DNA from: Nocardiopsis trehalosi NBRC 14201
GTDB taxonomy: Bacteria; Actinomycetota; Actinomycetes; Streptosporangiales; Streptosporangiaceae
Reading direction: 5' to 3'
Assembly: GCF_001552555.1 (NCBI RefSeq)
Contig: NZ_BCRK01000043.1
Location: forward strand, 1 to 36,981
DNA length: 36,981 nt
This document shows positions 16,187 to 24,061 of the stretch, in pieces (positions within the stretch are counted from its first letter, which is position 1; every line of letters begins with the position of its first letter). The position numbers and the translations under genes are program-made. Under the pieces are notes generated by a model. That model saw nothing but the letters and a program-made list of their open reading frames with translations, was not told where the DNA came from and did no database searches.

Positions 16187-17176
16187 TCAGCGGAAGTGGT
16201 CCCACCCGGCGCCGTCGTCGGCGGCGCCGCCGACGGTGACCCCCTCCCCCGCGGCCACGCCGCCGATGCGCCGCCAGCCGGGCGGCACCGCCCCGGGCGG
16301 GAACGCGGCGGCCAGGGCGTGGTCCTCGCCCCCGGCGAGCATGAACGAGCGCGGGTCGCGGTGCGCCGCCCCGGCGGCGGCCAGCCGGTCGGCGGCCGCG
16401 GTCAGGGCGGGGTCGGGGCGGAGCAGCCCGGGGTCGACGTCGAGTGCCACCCCGCTGGCGCGGGCGATGTGGCCGAGGTCCTGGAGCAGTCCGTCGCTGA
16501 CGTCGAGCATGGCGGTGGCGCCGGCCGCCGCGGCGCGGGGCCCTTCGGCGTAGGGCGGGCGGGGCCGGCGGTGCTCGCGCAGGCACGGCGCCCACGCGGA
16601 GGCCGGGCCGTCGGCGGGGGCGCCGGGGGGCGGGGCGAGGCCGGCGGCGATCAGGGCGTGGCCCGCCGCAGAGAGGCCGAGCGGCCCGCAGACGGCGAGG
16701 ACGTCGCCGGGCCGGGCGCCGTCGCGGCGGACCGGCGGGCGGCCGCCGAGGTCGCCGAGGGCGGTGACGGCGATGGTGAGGACGTCGGAGCGCACGGTGT
16801 CGCCGCCCGCGACGGTCCCGCCGGAGGCCGCGCACTCGTCGCGCACCCCCTCGGCGAACGCGTCGGCCCAGGCGACGGGGAGGTCGGGGGGCGCGGCCAG
16901 CCCGATGAGCAGGGCGGTGGTGCGCGCGCCCATGGCGGCGATGTCGGCGGCGTTCTGCGCGACGGCCTTGCGGCCGACGTCGTGCGCCGTCGACCAGTCG
17001 CGGCGGAAGTGCCGCCCCTCGACCAGCAGGTCGGTGGTCGCGACCACGCGGCGGTCGGGGGCGGCGACGACGGCCGCGTCGTCGCCGGGTCCGAGGGGAA
17101 GGTCGTCCGTGCGGGGGTACCGTGCCGTGAGGCGGGCGATCAGCCCGAACTCACCCAGGTCCCCAATGGTGCTCAC
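16187..17176 (-). CDS. thiL: Thiamine-monophosphate kinase
   Basis: ThiL phosphorylates thiamine monophosphate to thiamine pyrophosphate with ATP, the last step of cofactor synthesis. The 329-residue protein begins STIGDLGEFGLIARL and carries the Mg/ATP-binding GPGDDAAVV, the TTDLLVEGRHF motif, the AAMGA segment and DVSDGLLQDLGHI, all typical of the PurM/ThiL fold. Two adjacent GTG codons (17179 and 17176) could start it; I use the second because the family sequence begins there. A GAGGG stretch is the only ribosome site and is very close. It is divergent from the RAM-domain gene, and this thiL/Lrp/DUF3515 grouping is conserved in actinobacteria. Confidence 0.95.
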   Translation of the reverse strand: MSTIGDLGEFGLIARLTARYPRTDDLPLGPGDDAAVVAAPDRRVVATTDLLVEGRHFRRDWSTAHDVGRKAVAQNAADIAAMGARTTALLIGLAAPPDLPVAWADAFAEGVRDECAASGGTVAGGDTVRSDVLTIAVTALGDLGGRPPVRRDGARPGDVLAVCGPLGLSAAGHALIAAGLAPPPGAPADGPASAWAPCLREHRRPRPPYAEGPRAAAAGATAMLDVSDGLLQDLGHIARASGVALDVDPGLLRPDPALTAAADRLAAAGAAHRDPRSFMLAGGEDHALAAAFPPGAVPPGWRRIGGVAAGEGVTVGGAADDGAGWDHFR

Positions 17177-17281
17177 CACAGCCCTCAGGGTACGGTGACG
17201 TGCCCGGTGCGGTGGCCGAGCCCCGCGTCGTCCGCGGGCCGCTGCGCGCCCGCCCGCGACCGTTTTCCCTGAGGAGGTTCC

Positions 17282-17515
17282 ATGGTGCAGGCATACGTCT
17301 TGGTCCAGACGGAGGTCGGGCGCGCGGCCGATGTGGCGCGCGACATCGCCGCCATCGAGGGGGTCACCCAGGCCGAGGACGTCACCGGCCCCTACGATGT
17401 CATCGTGCGGGCGGAGGCCGAGGACGTCGACGCGCTGGGGCGGCTGGTGGTCGCCCGCATCCAGCGGCTCGACGGGATCGCACGGACCCTCACCTGCCCG
17501 ATCGTCAACATCTGA
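17282..17515 (+). CDS. Stand-alone Lrp/AsnC ligand-binding (RAM) domain protein
   Basis: The 77-residue protein consists only of the regulation-of-amino-acid-metabolism (RAM/AsnC C-terminal) ferredoxin-like fold: MVQAYVLVQTEVGRAADVA, then VTGPYDVIVRAEAEDVDAL. It has no DNA-binding helix-turn-helix. RAM domains form dimers or octamers that bind small effectors such as amino acids. A stand-alone version may bind a metabolite or co-assemble with full-length Lrp proteins. A very strong GAGGAGG lies 5 bases before the ATG. It is followed 19 bases later by the DUF3515 lipoprotein gene and is divergent from thiL. Its own function is not known to me. Confidence 0.9.
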   Translation: MVQAYVLVQTEVGRAADVARDIAAIEGVTQAEDVTGPYDVIVRAEAEDVDALGRLVVARIQRLDGIARTLTCPIVNI

Positions 17516-17534
17516 GCCGATACGGGGGCCGACG

Positions 17535-18011
17535 GTGCGACCTGCGCGATCTGCGCGACGTGCGGCGGTGGGGGCGGCGCTGGGCGTCGCCGTGCTCGCG
17601 GCGGGCTGCGCCGGCGCGGTGCGCGTGCCGCCGCCCGAGCCGGAGGGCGCGGCGGCCGACCGGTGCGCGGCGCTGGTCGGGCGGCTGCCCGACACCCTGC
17701 TCGGCGCGGACCGCGCGGCCGTGGAGCCCGATTCGCCCTACGTCGCGGCGTGGGGGGACCCGCCGATCGCGGTGCGCTGCGGGGTGGAGCGTCCCGAGGG
17801 GCTGCGGCCCGACTCCGAACTGATGGTGGTCAACGACGTCGCCTGGCTGCCGCAGCCGGCGGACCGGCCCACGCTGTTCACGTCGGTGGGCCGCGAGGTC
17901 TACGTCGAGGTCACCCTGCCGCCGTCCTACGGCGCGCCCGCCGACGGCCTGGTCGAGGTCGGCGGGCTGGTCGCCGAGGAGGCGCCGCCGCTGCCCGACG
18001 GCGAGCTGTAG
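17535..18011 (+). CDS. DUF3515 lipoprotein
   Basis: The 158-residue protein has an Arg-rich N-terminus, a hydrophobic signal segment and the lipobox LAAGC (lipidated Cys25). It continues with a conserved actinobacterial DUF3515 domain: CAALVGRLPDTLLGADRAAV, WGDPPIAVRCGV, and a C-terminal VEVTLPPSYGAPADGLVEVG. Two Cys remain in the mature domain and may form a disulfide. It should sit on the outer face of the membrane. The start is GTG at 17535, giving a normal signal peptide, although the ribosome site (GGGGG) is poor. It probably shares a transcript with the RAM-domain gene. Its function is unknown. Confidence 0.88.
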   Translation: MRPARSARRAAVGAALGVAVLAAGCAGAVRVPPPEPEGAAADRCAALVGRLPDTLLGADRAAVEPDSPYVAAWGDPPIAVRCGVERPEGLRPDSELMVVNDVAWLPQPADRPTLFTSVGREVYVEVTLPPSYGAPADGLVEVGGLVAEEAPPLPDGEL

Positions 18012-18025
18012 CCCGCCGTGCGACG

Positions 18026-18062
18026 CGACGGGGCCCCTCGACCGTGTCGAGGGGCCCCGTCG
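18026..18062. terminator. 17-bp perfect hairpin, bidirectional terminator
   Basis: A perfect 17-bp stem (18026-18042 with 18046-18062) with a CGT loop lies between the convergent DUF3515 and DUF3105 genes, followed by TTCC on the plus strand. It very likely terminates both transcripts. Confidence 0.8.
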
Positions 18063-18081
18063 TTCCGGCCGCGGCCGGGGG

Positions 18082-18744
18082 TCACATGCCGCCGGTGAGG
18101 GCCTCGATGCCGCCCGCCTCCTCCAGCTCGGCGGCGGTCATGTCGAGCGCGCCGGAGCAGGACGCGCCGGGCTCGGGCACGTCGGTGCTGCGCTCGAACA
18201 TGCGGAGGAACTTGCCGAGCCGCTCGTCGGCGGGCGACTCCAGCTCGATCTGCTTGCCCCAGGCGCTGGCCACGATGGGCGCGGGCATGTCGGCCTCGTC
18301 GTAGGGGCTGACGAGGATGTAGCTGCCGTTGCTGTACAGGGAGCTCAGCGTCTCGACCTGGTCGTCGGGCAGCTCGGGGTCGTAGGTGATCCACACCGCG
18401 CCGTGCTCCAGGGAGTGGACGGCGTTCATGGTGGACAGCGGGGCGTCGTAGACGCCGCAGTTCTGCCAGATGGCGTGGTGGTCGCCGCCGACGGGCGGCT
18501 GCTGCTCGTAGTCCACCGGGGCGGTGACGTGCTCGTTGGTGAGGCCGTCGAAGGTGCGCAGCCCCTCGATGTTGCGCCGGTCCATCTCGACGTAGACGCC
18601 GAAGCCCACGAGGCCGAGCAGGACGACGGCGGTCCCCGTGATCGCGGAGATCCGGATGATCTTGCGCTTGCGCTCCTCGCGGATGCGTTGGAGCCGCCGC
18701 TCCTCGGCCTTCTGCCGTCGGCGTTCGGCTGAGCTCTTAGCCAC
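18082..18744 (-). CDS. DUF3105 membrane-anchored protein
   Basis: The 220-residue protein begins (V)AKSSAERRRQKAEERR, a highly charged cytoplasmic helix, followed by one transmembrane segment (about 29-52) and an extracellular DUF3105 domain. That domain has conserved His/Trp/Cys clusters: GGDHHAIWQNCGVYD and VHSLEHGAVWITYDP. The His and Cys residues suggest metal binding, but that is inference. The start is GTG at 18744, with AGGAG 8 bases upstream. It is divergent from a DUF305 protein gene, a pairing I have seen in actinobacteria that fits a shared role in metal (copper) handling. No experimental function is known to me. Confidence 0.88.
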   Translation of the reverse strand: MAKSSAERRRQKAEERRLQRIREERKRKIIRISAITGTAVVLLGLVGFGVYVEMDRRNIEGLRTFDGLTNEHVTAPVDYEQQPPVGGDHHAIWQNCGVYDAPLSTMNAVHSLEHGAVWITYDPELPDDQVETLSSLYSNGSYILVSPYDEADMPAPIVASAWGKQIELESPADERLGKFLRMFERSTDVPEPGASCSGALDMTAAELEEAGGIEALTGGM

Positions 18745-18875
18745 TGCGCTGTCTCCTACGGGGTGGACGGACGGGACGGGGGGACCCCGCTGAACCTCGA
18801 CTAGCCTCGACTCAGGGGCGCTCCATCCGAAACGCCCCGTTGGCCAGGATGGTTCCCATAAGTGTTGAAGAGCAT

Positions 18876-19502
18876 ATGACAGACACATCGGACGGAAAGC
18901 CCCGCAGGCGCCGGGCGGTCCCGCTGTACGTCGCGGCCGTGCTGGTGGCCGCCGCGCTGGTCTGCGGCTACCTCGCGGGCCGGCCCGGGTACCCCATCGA
19001 CTCCTCCGCCGACGCCGGGTTCCTGCGCGACATGAGCGTGCACCACGCCCAGGCGGTCGACATGTCGTTCGTCATCCGCGACAAGACGGACGACCCCACG
19101 CTGCGCGCCATCGCCCAGGACATCGCGCGCACCCAGCAGGAGCAGATCGGCCGCATGCAGGGCTGGCTGGTGCAGTGGGGCCTGCCGGCGCGCTCGGCCC
19201 AGCCGCCCATGGCCTGGATGGCCGGGCACGGCGGGCACGGGGCGGGCGAGGCGCCCGACACCATGCCGGGCTACGCCTCCGACGAGCGCATGGACGAGCT
19301 GCGCGCGGCCGAGGGCACCGAGGCCGAGGTGCTGTTCCTGGAGACGATGATCGACCACCACCAGGGCGGCATCGAGATGGCCGAGGCCGAGGTGCGCCTG
19401 GGCGGCGAGGACATGGTCGTCGACTTCGCCGCCGGCATGGCCGCGGCCCAGGAGTCCGAGATCGACGCGATGAACGACCTGCTCGCCGAACGCGGGGCCT
19501 AG
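18876..19502 (+). CDS. DUF305 (CopM-like) His/Met-rich exported protein
   Basis: The 208-residue protein has a short Arg-rich cytoplasmic stretch, an N-terminal transmembrane anchor (about 15-35), and two DUF305 four-helix units. The first begins FLRDMSVHHAQAVDMSF (His56, His57); the second contains METMIDHHQGGIEMA-like sequence (LETMIDHHQGGIEMAEAEV). The repeated HH...M pattern is the metal-binding hallmark of the family, and cyanobacterial CopM of this family binds copper. A Met/His/Gly-rich loop joins the units. The ATG at 18876 was preferred to one 12 codons upstream because it places the basic-hydrophobic anchor correctly. The ribosome site is weak either way. A copper-buffering role outside the membrane is inferred. 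Confidence 0.88.
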   Translation: MTDTSDGKPRRRRAVPLYVAAVLVAAALVCGYLAGRPGYPIDSSADAGFLRDMSVHHAQAVDMSFVIRDKTDDPTLRAIAQDIARTQQEQIGRMQGWLVQWGLPARSAQPPMAWMAGHGGHGAGEAPDTMPGYASDERMDELRAAEGTEAEVLFLETMIDHHQGGIEMAEAEVRLGGEDMVVDFAAGMAAAQESEIDAMNDLLAERGA

Positions 19503-19551
19503 CGCGCCCTGGCGCCCTGGCTCGCTGGCGCCCTGGCGCCCGTCGGCCCAT

Positions 19552-19589
19552 GGGCCCGGAACCCCGGTGGCGCCGGGGGTTCCGGGCCC
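19552..19589 (+). terminator. Terminator hairpin after the DUF305 gene
   Basis: A 16-bp GC stem with one bulged G (19552-19567 with 19573-19589, loop TGGCG) stands between the DUF305 stop codon and the cyd promoter. It probably insulates the cyd operon from read-through. Just before it (19503-19541) lies a run of CTGGCGCC-like direct repeats. Confidence 0.65.
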
Positions 19590-19617
19590 GACGTGACCCG
19601 TACCTCTCCCTCACGAC

Positions 19618-19647
19618 TCGACTTACTACGACCCGTAGAACTACAGT
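19618..19647 (+). promoter_or_regulatory. Candidate cydABDC promoter
   Basis: A -35-like TCGACT (19618-19623) and a -10-like TACAGT (19642-19647) are separated by 18 bases. The -10 falls inside the second of three operator dyads, so a bound repressor would block RNA polymerase directly. Each hexamer matches the consensus at 4 of 6 positions. Confidence 0.45.
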
Positions 19648-19669
19648 TTGTAGTACTACGGGTCGTCGA
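19625..19669 (+). promoter_or_regulatory. Three tandem 15-bp operator dyads, BlaI/MecI/CopY-like
   Basis: Three contiguous 15-mers, ACTACGACCCGTAGA (19625-19639), ACTACAGTTTGTAGT (19640-19654) and ACTACGGGTCGTCGA (19655-19669), each fit ACTAC-N5-GTAGT. The second is perfect in both arms; the others have one or two mismatches in the right arm. Their centres are exactly 15 bp apart. The whole block also folds as one 17-bp imperfect inverted repeat (19628-19644 with 19650-19666). The ACTAC/GTAGT arms match what is known for BlaI/MecI/CopY winged-helix repressors. The block ends 27 bases before the cydA start. Confidence 0.7.
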
Positions 19670-19696
19670 TGACCCGGGGTTCTCGGAGAGGCGGGC

Positions 19697-21169
19697 ATGG
19701 ACGCTCTGGATCTCGCACGGTGGCAATTCGGGATCACCACCGTCTACCACTTCCTTTTCGTGCCGCTGACGATCGGCCTCTCGGTCATCGTCGCCGCGCT
19801 GCAGACGGCCTGGCACCGCACCGGCTCCTACGCCTACCTGCGCGCCACCAAGTTCTTCGGCAAGCTGTTCCTCATCAACTTCGCCATGGGCGTGGTCACC
19901 GGCATCGTGCAGGAGTTCCAGTTCGGCATGAACTGGAGTGAGTACTCCCGCTTCGTCGGCGACGTGTTCGGCGCCCCGCTGGCGCTGGAGGCGCTGCTCG
20001 CCTTCTTCCTGGAGTCGACCTTCATCGGCCTGTGGATCTTCGGCTGGGACCGGCTGCCGCGCCGCGTCCACCTGGCCTGCATCTGGGCGGCCGCCATCGG
20101 CACCAACCTGTCGGCGTACTTCATCCTCGCCGCCAACGCCTGGATGCGGCACCCGGTCGGCTTCGCGGTCGACCCCGAGACCGGGCGCGCCCAGCTCACC
20201 AGCATCTGGGCCGTGCTGAGCAACCCGCAGGCGTGGTCCACCTACCTGCACGTCGTCTCCGCCGCGTTCATCACCGCCGGCATGTTCGTCGCCGCCGTCA
20301 GCGCCTACAAGCTGTGGAGCGGCCGCGCGGAGCGCGCCGGCGCCGAGGACGGCCGGAGCGGGGCCGCCGGGGCGCCCGCCGACGGCGCCGCCGTCCGCGA
20401 GCGCGAACTGTTCCGGCGCACCCTGCGCACCGGCCTGGTCGTCACCCTCCTCGCCGGGATGGTCGTGACCGTCTCCGGCGACCACCAGGCCAAGCTCGCC
20501 GCCGCCTACGAGCCCATGAAGCTCGCCGCCGCCGAGGCCCTGTGGGAGACCGAGGACGGCGCCCCGTTCTCCGCGTTCGCCGTCGGCGACACCGACGAGC
20601 GGCTCAACCACATCGACCTCACCATCCCGCACGTCCTGAGCTTCCTGGCGACCGGCAGGATCGACGGCACCGTCGAGGGCATGAACGACCTCCAGCAGCA
20701 GTACGAGGAGGTGTACGGCCCCGGCGACTACACGCCCAACGTGTTCGTCACCTACTGGTCCTTCCGGCTGATGATCGGCCTCGGCCTCTTCGGGGTCGCG
20801 GTGGCGGCGGTCGGCCTGTGGCTCACCCGCGGGCGGCGGCTGCCGGACAGCCGGTGGTTCTACCACGGCGCGATCGCCGCCCTGCCCGCGGCGCTCGCCG
20901 CCAACATCGCGGGCTGGCTGCTCACCGAGATCGGCCGCCAGCCGTGGACCGTGCACGGCGAACTGCTCACCGCCGCCAGCGTCTCCCCCGGGGTGAGCCT
21001 GGCCGAGGTCGCGTTCTCGCTGGCCGTGTTCACGTCCATCTACGGGGTGCTGGCGGTCGTCGAGGCCGGCCTGCTGTGGCGCTACGTCAAGGCCGGGCCG
21101 TCCCACGTGGTCCCCGACCGCGCCGACGACGACAGCGACGACGCCCCCGTTCCGGCCTTCGTCTACTAG
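19697..21169 (+). CDS. cydA: Cytochrome bd ubiquinol/menaquinol oxidase subunit I
   Basis: CydA is the haem-bearing subunit of the cytochrome bd terminal oxidase, which oxidises quinol and reduces O2 to water at high affinity without pumping protons. The 490-residue polytopic protein has the haem ligands His18 (VYHFLF) and His185 (YLHVVSAAF), the proton-path acids Glu98 and Glu106 in LALEALLAFFLES, the quinol-binding SGDHQAK (260-266) opening a short-type Q loop, and GRQPW (413-417). A ribosome site GGAGAGG precedes the ATG. The stop codon overlaps the ribosome site of cydB. It heads a four-gene operon behind a triple operator. Confidence 0.98.
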   Translation: MDALDLARWQFGITTVYHFLFVPLTIGLSVIVAALQTAWHRTGSYAYLRATKFFGKLFLINFAMGVVTGIVQEFQFGMNWSEYSRFVGDVFGAPLALEALLAFFLESTFIGLWIFGWDRLPRRVHLACIWAAAIGTNLSAYFILAANAWMRHPVGFAVDPETGRAQLTSIWAVLSNPQAWSTYLHVVSAAFITAGMFVAAVSAYKLWSGRAERAGAEDGRSGAAGAPADGAAVRERELFRRTLRTGLVVTLLAGMVVTVSGDHQAKLAAAYEPMKLAAAEALWETEDGAPFSAFAVGDTDERLNHIDLTIPHVLSFLATGRIDGTVEGMNDLQQQYEEVYGPGDYTPNVFVTYWSFRLMIGLGLFGVAVAAVGLWLTRGRRLPDSRWFYHGAIAALPAALAANIAGWLLTEIGRQPWTVHGELLTAASVSPGVSLAEVAFSLAVFTSIYGVLAVVEAGLLWRYVKAGPSHVVPDRADDDSDDAPVPAFVY

Positions 21170-21180
21170 GAGCGCCCCCC

Positions 21181-22242
21181 ATGGAACTGCCCGTCATCTG
21201 GTTCACCGCCATCGCGATCCTGTGGATCGGCTACTTCGTCCTGGAGGGGTTCGACTTCGGCGTCGGGACGCTGCTGCCCGCCGTCGGCCGCGACGACACC
21301 GACCGGCGGGTGATGATCAACGCGATCGGCCCGGTGTGGGACGGCAACGAGGTCTGGCTGATCACCGCCGTCGGCGCCACCTTCGCCGCGTTCCCCGCCT
21401 GGTACGCGTCGATGTTCAGCGGCTTCTACCTGCCCGTCCTGGTCATCCTGGTGGCGCTCATCGTGCGCGGGGTCGCCTTCGAGTACCGGGGCAAGGGCGA
21501 CACCGTCCGGTGGCGCGCGTGGTGGGACCGCGCCATCGTCTTCGGCAGCACCGCGCCCGCGCTGCTGTGGGGCCTCATCTTCGCCAACATCGTGCGCGGC
21601 GTGCCCATGGGCGCCGACCAGGTGGTCACCGCCGGCCTGCTCGACCTGCTGTCGCCCTACGCCCTGCTCGGCGGGCTGACCACGCTGTCGCTGTTCACCC
21701 TGCACGGCGCGGTGTTCCTCACCCTCAAGACCGACGGACCCGTGCGCCGCCGGGCGCGGGCGGCGGCGCTGCGCGCGGCCGCGGTGGCCGTGCCCGCCAC
21801 CGCCGCGTTCCTCGCCTGGACCCAGGCGGCGCACGGCGCGGCGTGGACCCTGCCCGTGGCCGCCGCCGGGGCCGCGGCGCTGGTGCTGGGGGTGGTCCTG
21901 GTCGCCCGCGGCCGCGAGGGGCGGTCCTTCGCCGCCACGGCGGGCGCTGTCGCGGCCCTCACGGTCACCCTGTTCGGGTCGCTGTACCCGGCCGTCCTGC
22001 CGTCGACCACCGACCCGGCGTTCGACCTCACCGTCGCCAACGCCGCCTCGGCGCCCTACACGCTGACCGTGATGAGCTGGGTGGCGCTGGTGTTCCTGCC
22101 GCTCGTCATCGGCTACCAGGCGTGGAGCTACTGGGTGTTCCGGCGCCGCGTGACCCGCGAGCACATCACGCCCGCCCCCGCCTATGGTGGCGGTGGTGCC
22201 CCGGGGACCGCCCCCGCCCCCGCCCCGCCCGGGGCCGGCTGA
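21181..22242 (+). CDS. cydB: Cytochrome bd oxidase subunit II
   Basis: CydB is the structural partner of CydA in the bd oxidase. The 353-residue protein has the family N-terminus IWFTAIAILWIGYFVLEGFD, the conserved GPVWDGNEVWLI segment and the usual nine or so transmembrane helices, with PYTLTVMSW near the end. It finishes in a Gly/Pro/Ala-rich tail of about 20 residues that is not part of the conserved fold. The ATG at 21181 follows AGGAG, which overlaps the cydA stop codon, so translation is coupled. The family name CydB/UbiII is unambiguous. Confidence 0.97.
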   Translation: MELPVIWFTAIAILWIGYFVLEGFDFGVGTLLPAVGRDDTDRRVMINAIGPVWDGNEVWLITAVGATFAAFPAWYASMFSGFYLPVLVILVALIVRGVAFEYRGKGDTVRWRAWWDRAIVFGSTAPALLWGLIFANIVRGVPMGADQVVTAGLLDLLSPYALLGGLTTLSLFTLHGAVFLTLKTDGPVRRRARAAALRAAAVAVPATAAFLAWTQAAHGAAWTLPVAAAGAAALVLGVVLVARGREGRSFAATAGAVAALTVTLFGSLYPAVLPSTTDPAFDLTVANAASAPYTLTVMSWVALVFLPLVIGYQAWSYWVFRRRVTREHITPAPAYGGGGAPGTAPAPAPPGAG

Positions 22243-22261
22243 GGAAGAACGGACGGCAGCC

Positions 22262-24061
22262 ATGAAACCCCTCGACCCGCGGCTGGTGCGCGGCGCCCGC
22301 GCGGTCCGCGTGCACCTCGCCGCCACCGTGGCCACCGGGACCGCGGTCACCGGGCTGCTGCTGGTGCAGGCGTGGCTGCTCGCGCACACCATCGCCGGGG
22401 CGACGGAGGGGCGCGGCGCCGCCGACCTCGCCCGGGCGGTGGCGGCCGTCGCGGCGGTCGCCGTCGCGCGCGGGCTGCTGGCCTACGCCGCCGAGGCCGC
22501 GGCGCTGCGCTCGGCCGCCCTCGCCAAGTCGCAGCTCCGCCGCAGGCTCGTCGCGCACGTGACGGGCGCCGGCCTCCCCCCGGGGGCCGGCGGCGACTCC
22601 CCGCCGGCCCCCGGGCCGGGCGGGGCGGACCCGGTCTGGCTGTCAGGGGCGGCCGGGTCCGGATCGGGGACGGGCACCCCCCGCGCCGGTGAACTGGTCA
22701 CGCTGGCCACGCGTGGCCTGGACGCGCTGGATGACTACTTCGCCCGGTATCTCCCGCAGCTGGTGCTCGCGGTGCTCGTCCCCGTCGCCGTCCTCGCCGT
22801 CGTGGCGGGGGCGGACCTGCTCTCCGCGGTGATCATCGCGGTGACCCTGCCGCTGATCCCCGTGTTCATGGCGCTGGTCGGCATGCACACCCAGGCGCGC
22901 ACGCGGCGCCAGTGGCGGCTGCTCAGCCGGCTCGGCGGCCACTTCCTCGACGTGGTCGAAGGGCTGCCCACCCTGGCGGTGTTCCGCCGCGCCAAGGCGC
23001 AGGCGACGATCATCCGGCGCATCACCGACGAGCACCGGCGGACCACCATGGCGACGCTGCGGGTGGCGTTCCTGTCGGCGTTCGTGCTGGAGCTGCTCGC
23101 CACCCTCGCCGTGGCGCTGGTCGCCGTGCAGATCGGCATCCGGCTGATGTACGGCATGCTCGACTTCGAGACCGCCCTGCTCGTGCTCATCCTCGCGCCC
23201 GAGGCGTACCTGCCGCTGCGCGAGGTCGGCGCCCGGTTCCACGCCAGCATGGAGGGCGTGGCGGCCGCCGAGGAGGTGTTCGCGGTCCTGGAGGAGGAGC
23301 GCGGCGGGGCGGGCGGCGGCACCGCCGCTGCGGCCGCGCTCCCCGACGGGCCGGTGCGCGTCCGGCTGGAGGGGGTCGGGCTGACCTACCCGGGGCGCGA
23401 CGTGCCCGCGCTGAGCGGGGCCGACCTCACCCTGGAGCCCGGCCGGACCCTGCTGCTCACCGGGCCCAGCGGGGCGGGCAAGAGCACCCTGCTCGCGCTG
23501 CTGCTCCGGTTCGCCTCGCCCACCGCCGGGCGCATCGAGGTGGGCCCGGCCGACCCGCCCGACGACGACGGCGGCGGCGGCGGGTGGGTCCCGCTCGACG
23601 CGGTGCCCGCCGACCGGTGGCGCGCCCGGATCGCCTGGGTGCCGCAGGACCCCTACCTGTTCGACGCCGGCGTCGAGGACAACATCCGCCTCGGCGCCCC
23701 CGACGCGGGACGCGAGGAGGTGCGGCGCGCCGCCCGCCTCGCCGAGGCCGACGGGTTCATCGCCGCCCTGCCCGACGGGTACGCGACCCGGCTGGGCGAG
23801 CGGGGCGCGCGCCTGTCGGCCGGGCAGCGGCAGCGGATCGCGCTCGCCCGCGCGTTCCTGCGCGACGCCCCGATCGTGCTGCTGGACGAGCCCACCGCCC
23901 ACCTCGACCCCGACAACGCGGCGGCCGTGCGCACCGCGGTGCTGCGGCTGCTGAAGGGGCGCTGCGGGCTCATCGTCGCCCACGACACCGGCTGGGCCGA
24001 CGCCGTCGACGGCGTCGTCCGCGTCGAACCCGCCCGCGCCGGCACGGAGGTGCCCTCATGA
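22262..24061 (+). CDS. cydD: Thiol reductant ABC exporter subunit CydD
   Basis: CydD is half of the heterodimeric CydDC ABC transporter needed for assembly of cytochrome bd. It has been reported to export glutathione/cysteine and to bind haem. The 599-residue protein fuses a six-helix membrane domain to an ATPase domain with Walker A GPSGAGKST (about 401-409), signature LSAGQRQRIALARAF (about 518) and Walker B IVLLDEPTAHLD. The ATG at 22262 is 19 bases after cydB; the frame remains open into cydB, but the conserved sequence starts here. A Gly/Pro-rich insertion (about 100-140) sits in the first cytoplasmic loop, just before ELVTLATRGLDALDDYFARY. A poly-Gly run lies near residue 440. Confidence 0.95.
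   Translation: MKPLDPRLVRGARAVRVHLAATVATGTAVTGLLLVQAWLLAHTIAGATEGRGAADLARAVAAVAAVAVARGLLAYAAEAAALRSAALAKSQLRRRLVAHVTGAGLPPGAGGDSPPAPGPGGADPVWLSGAAGSGSGTGTPRAGELVTLATRGLDALDDYFARYLPQLVLAVLVPVAVLAVVAGADLLSAVIIAVTLPLIPVFMALVGMHTQARTRRQWRLLSRLGGHFLDVVEGLPTLAVFRRAKAQATIIRRITDEHRRTTMATLRVAFLSAFVLELLATLAVALVAVQIGIRLMYGMLDFETALLVLILAPEAYLPLREVGARFHASMEGVAAAEEVFAVLEEERGGAGGGTAAAAALPDGPVRVRLEGVGLTYPGRDVPALSGADLTLEPGRTLLLTGPSGAGKSTLLALLLRFASPTAGRIEVGPADPPDDDGGGGGWVPLDAVPADRWRARIAWVPQDPYLFDAGVEDNIRLGAPDAGREEVRRAARLAEADGFIAALPDGYATRLGERGARLSAGQRQRIALARAFLRDAPIVLLDEPTAHLDPDNAAAVRTAVLRLLKGRCGLIVAHDTGWADAVDGVVRVEPARAGTEVPS

Noticed and set aside
19503-19541. CTGGCGCC-type direct repeats considered as a CRISPR or tandem-repeat locus
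   Set aside because: Units are 8-9 bases with no spacers and extend for only about 40 bases; it is probably simple slippage before a terminator.
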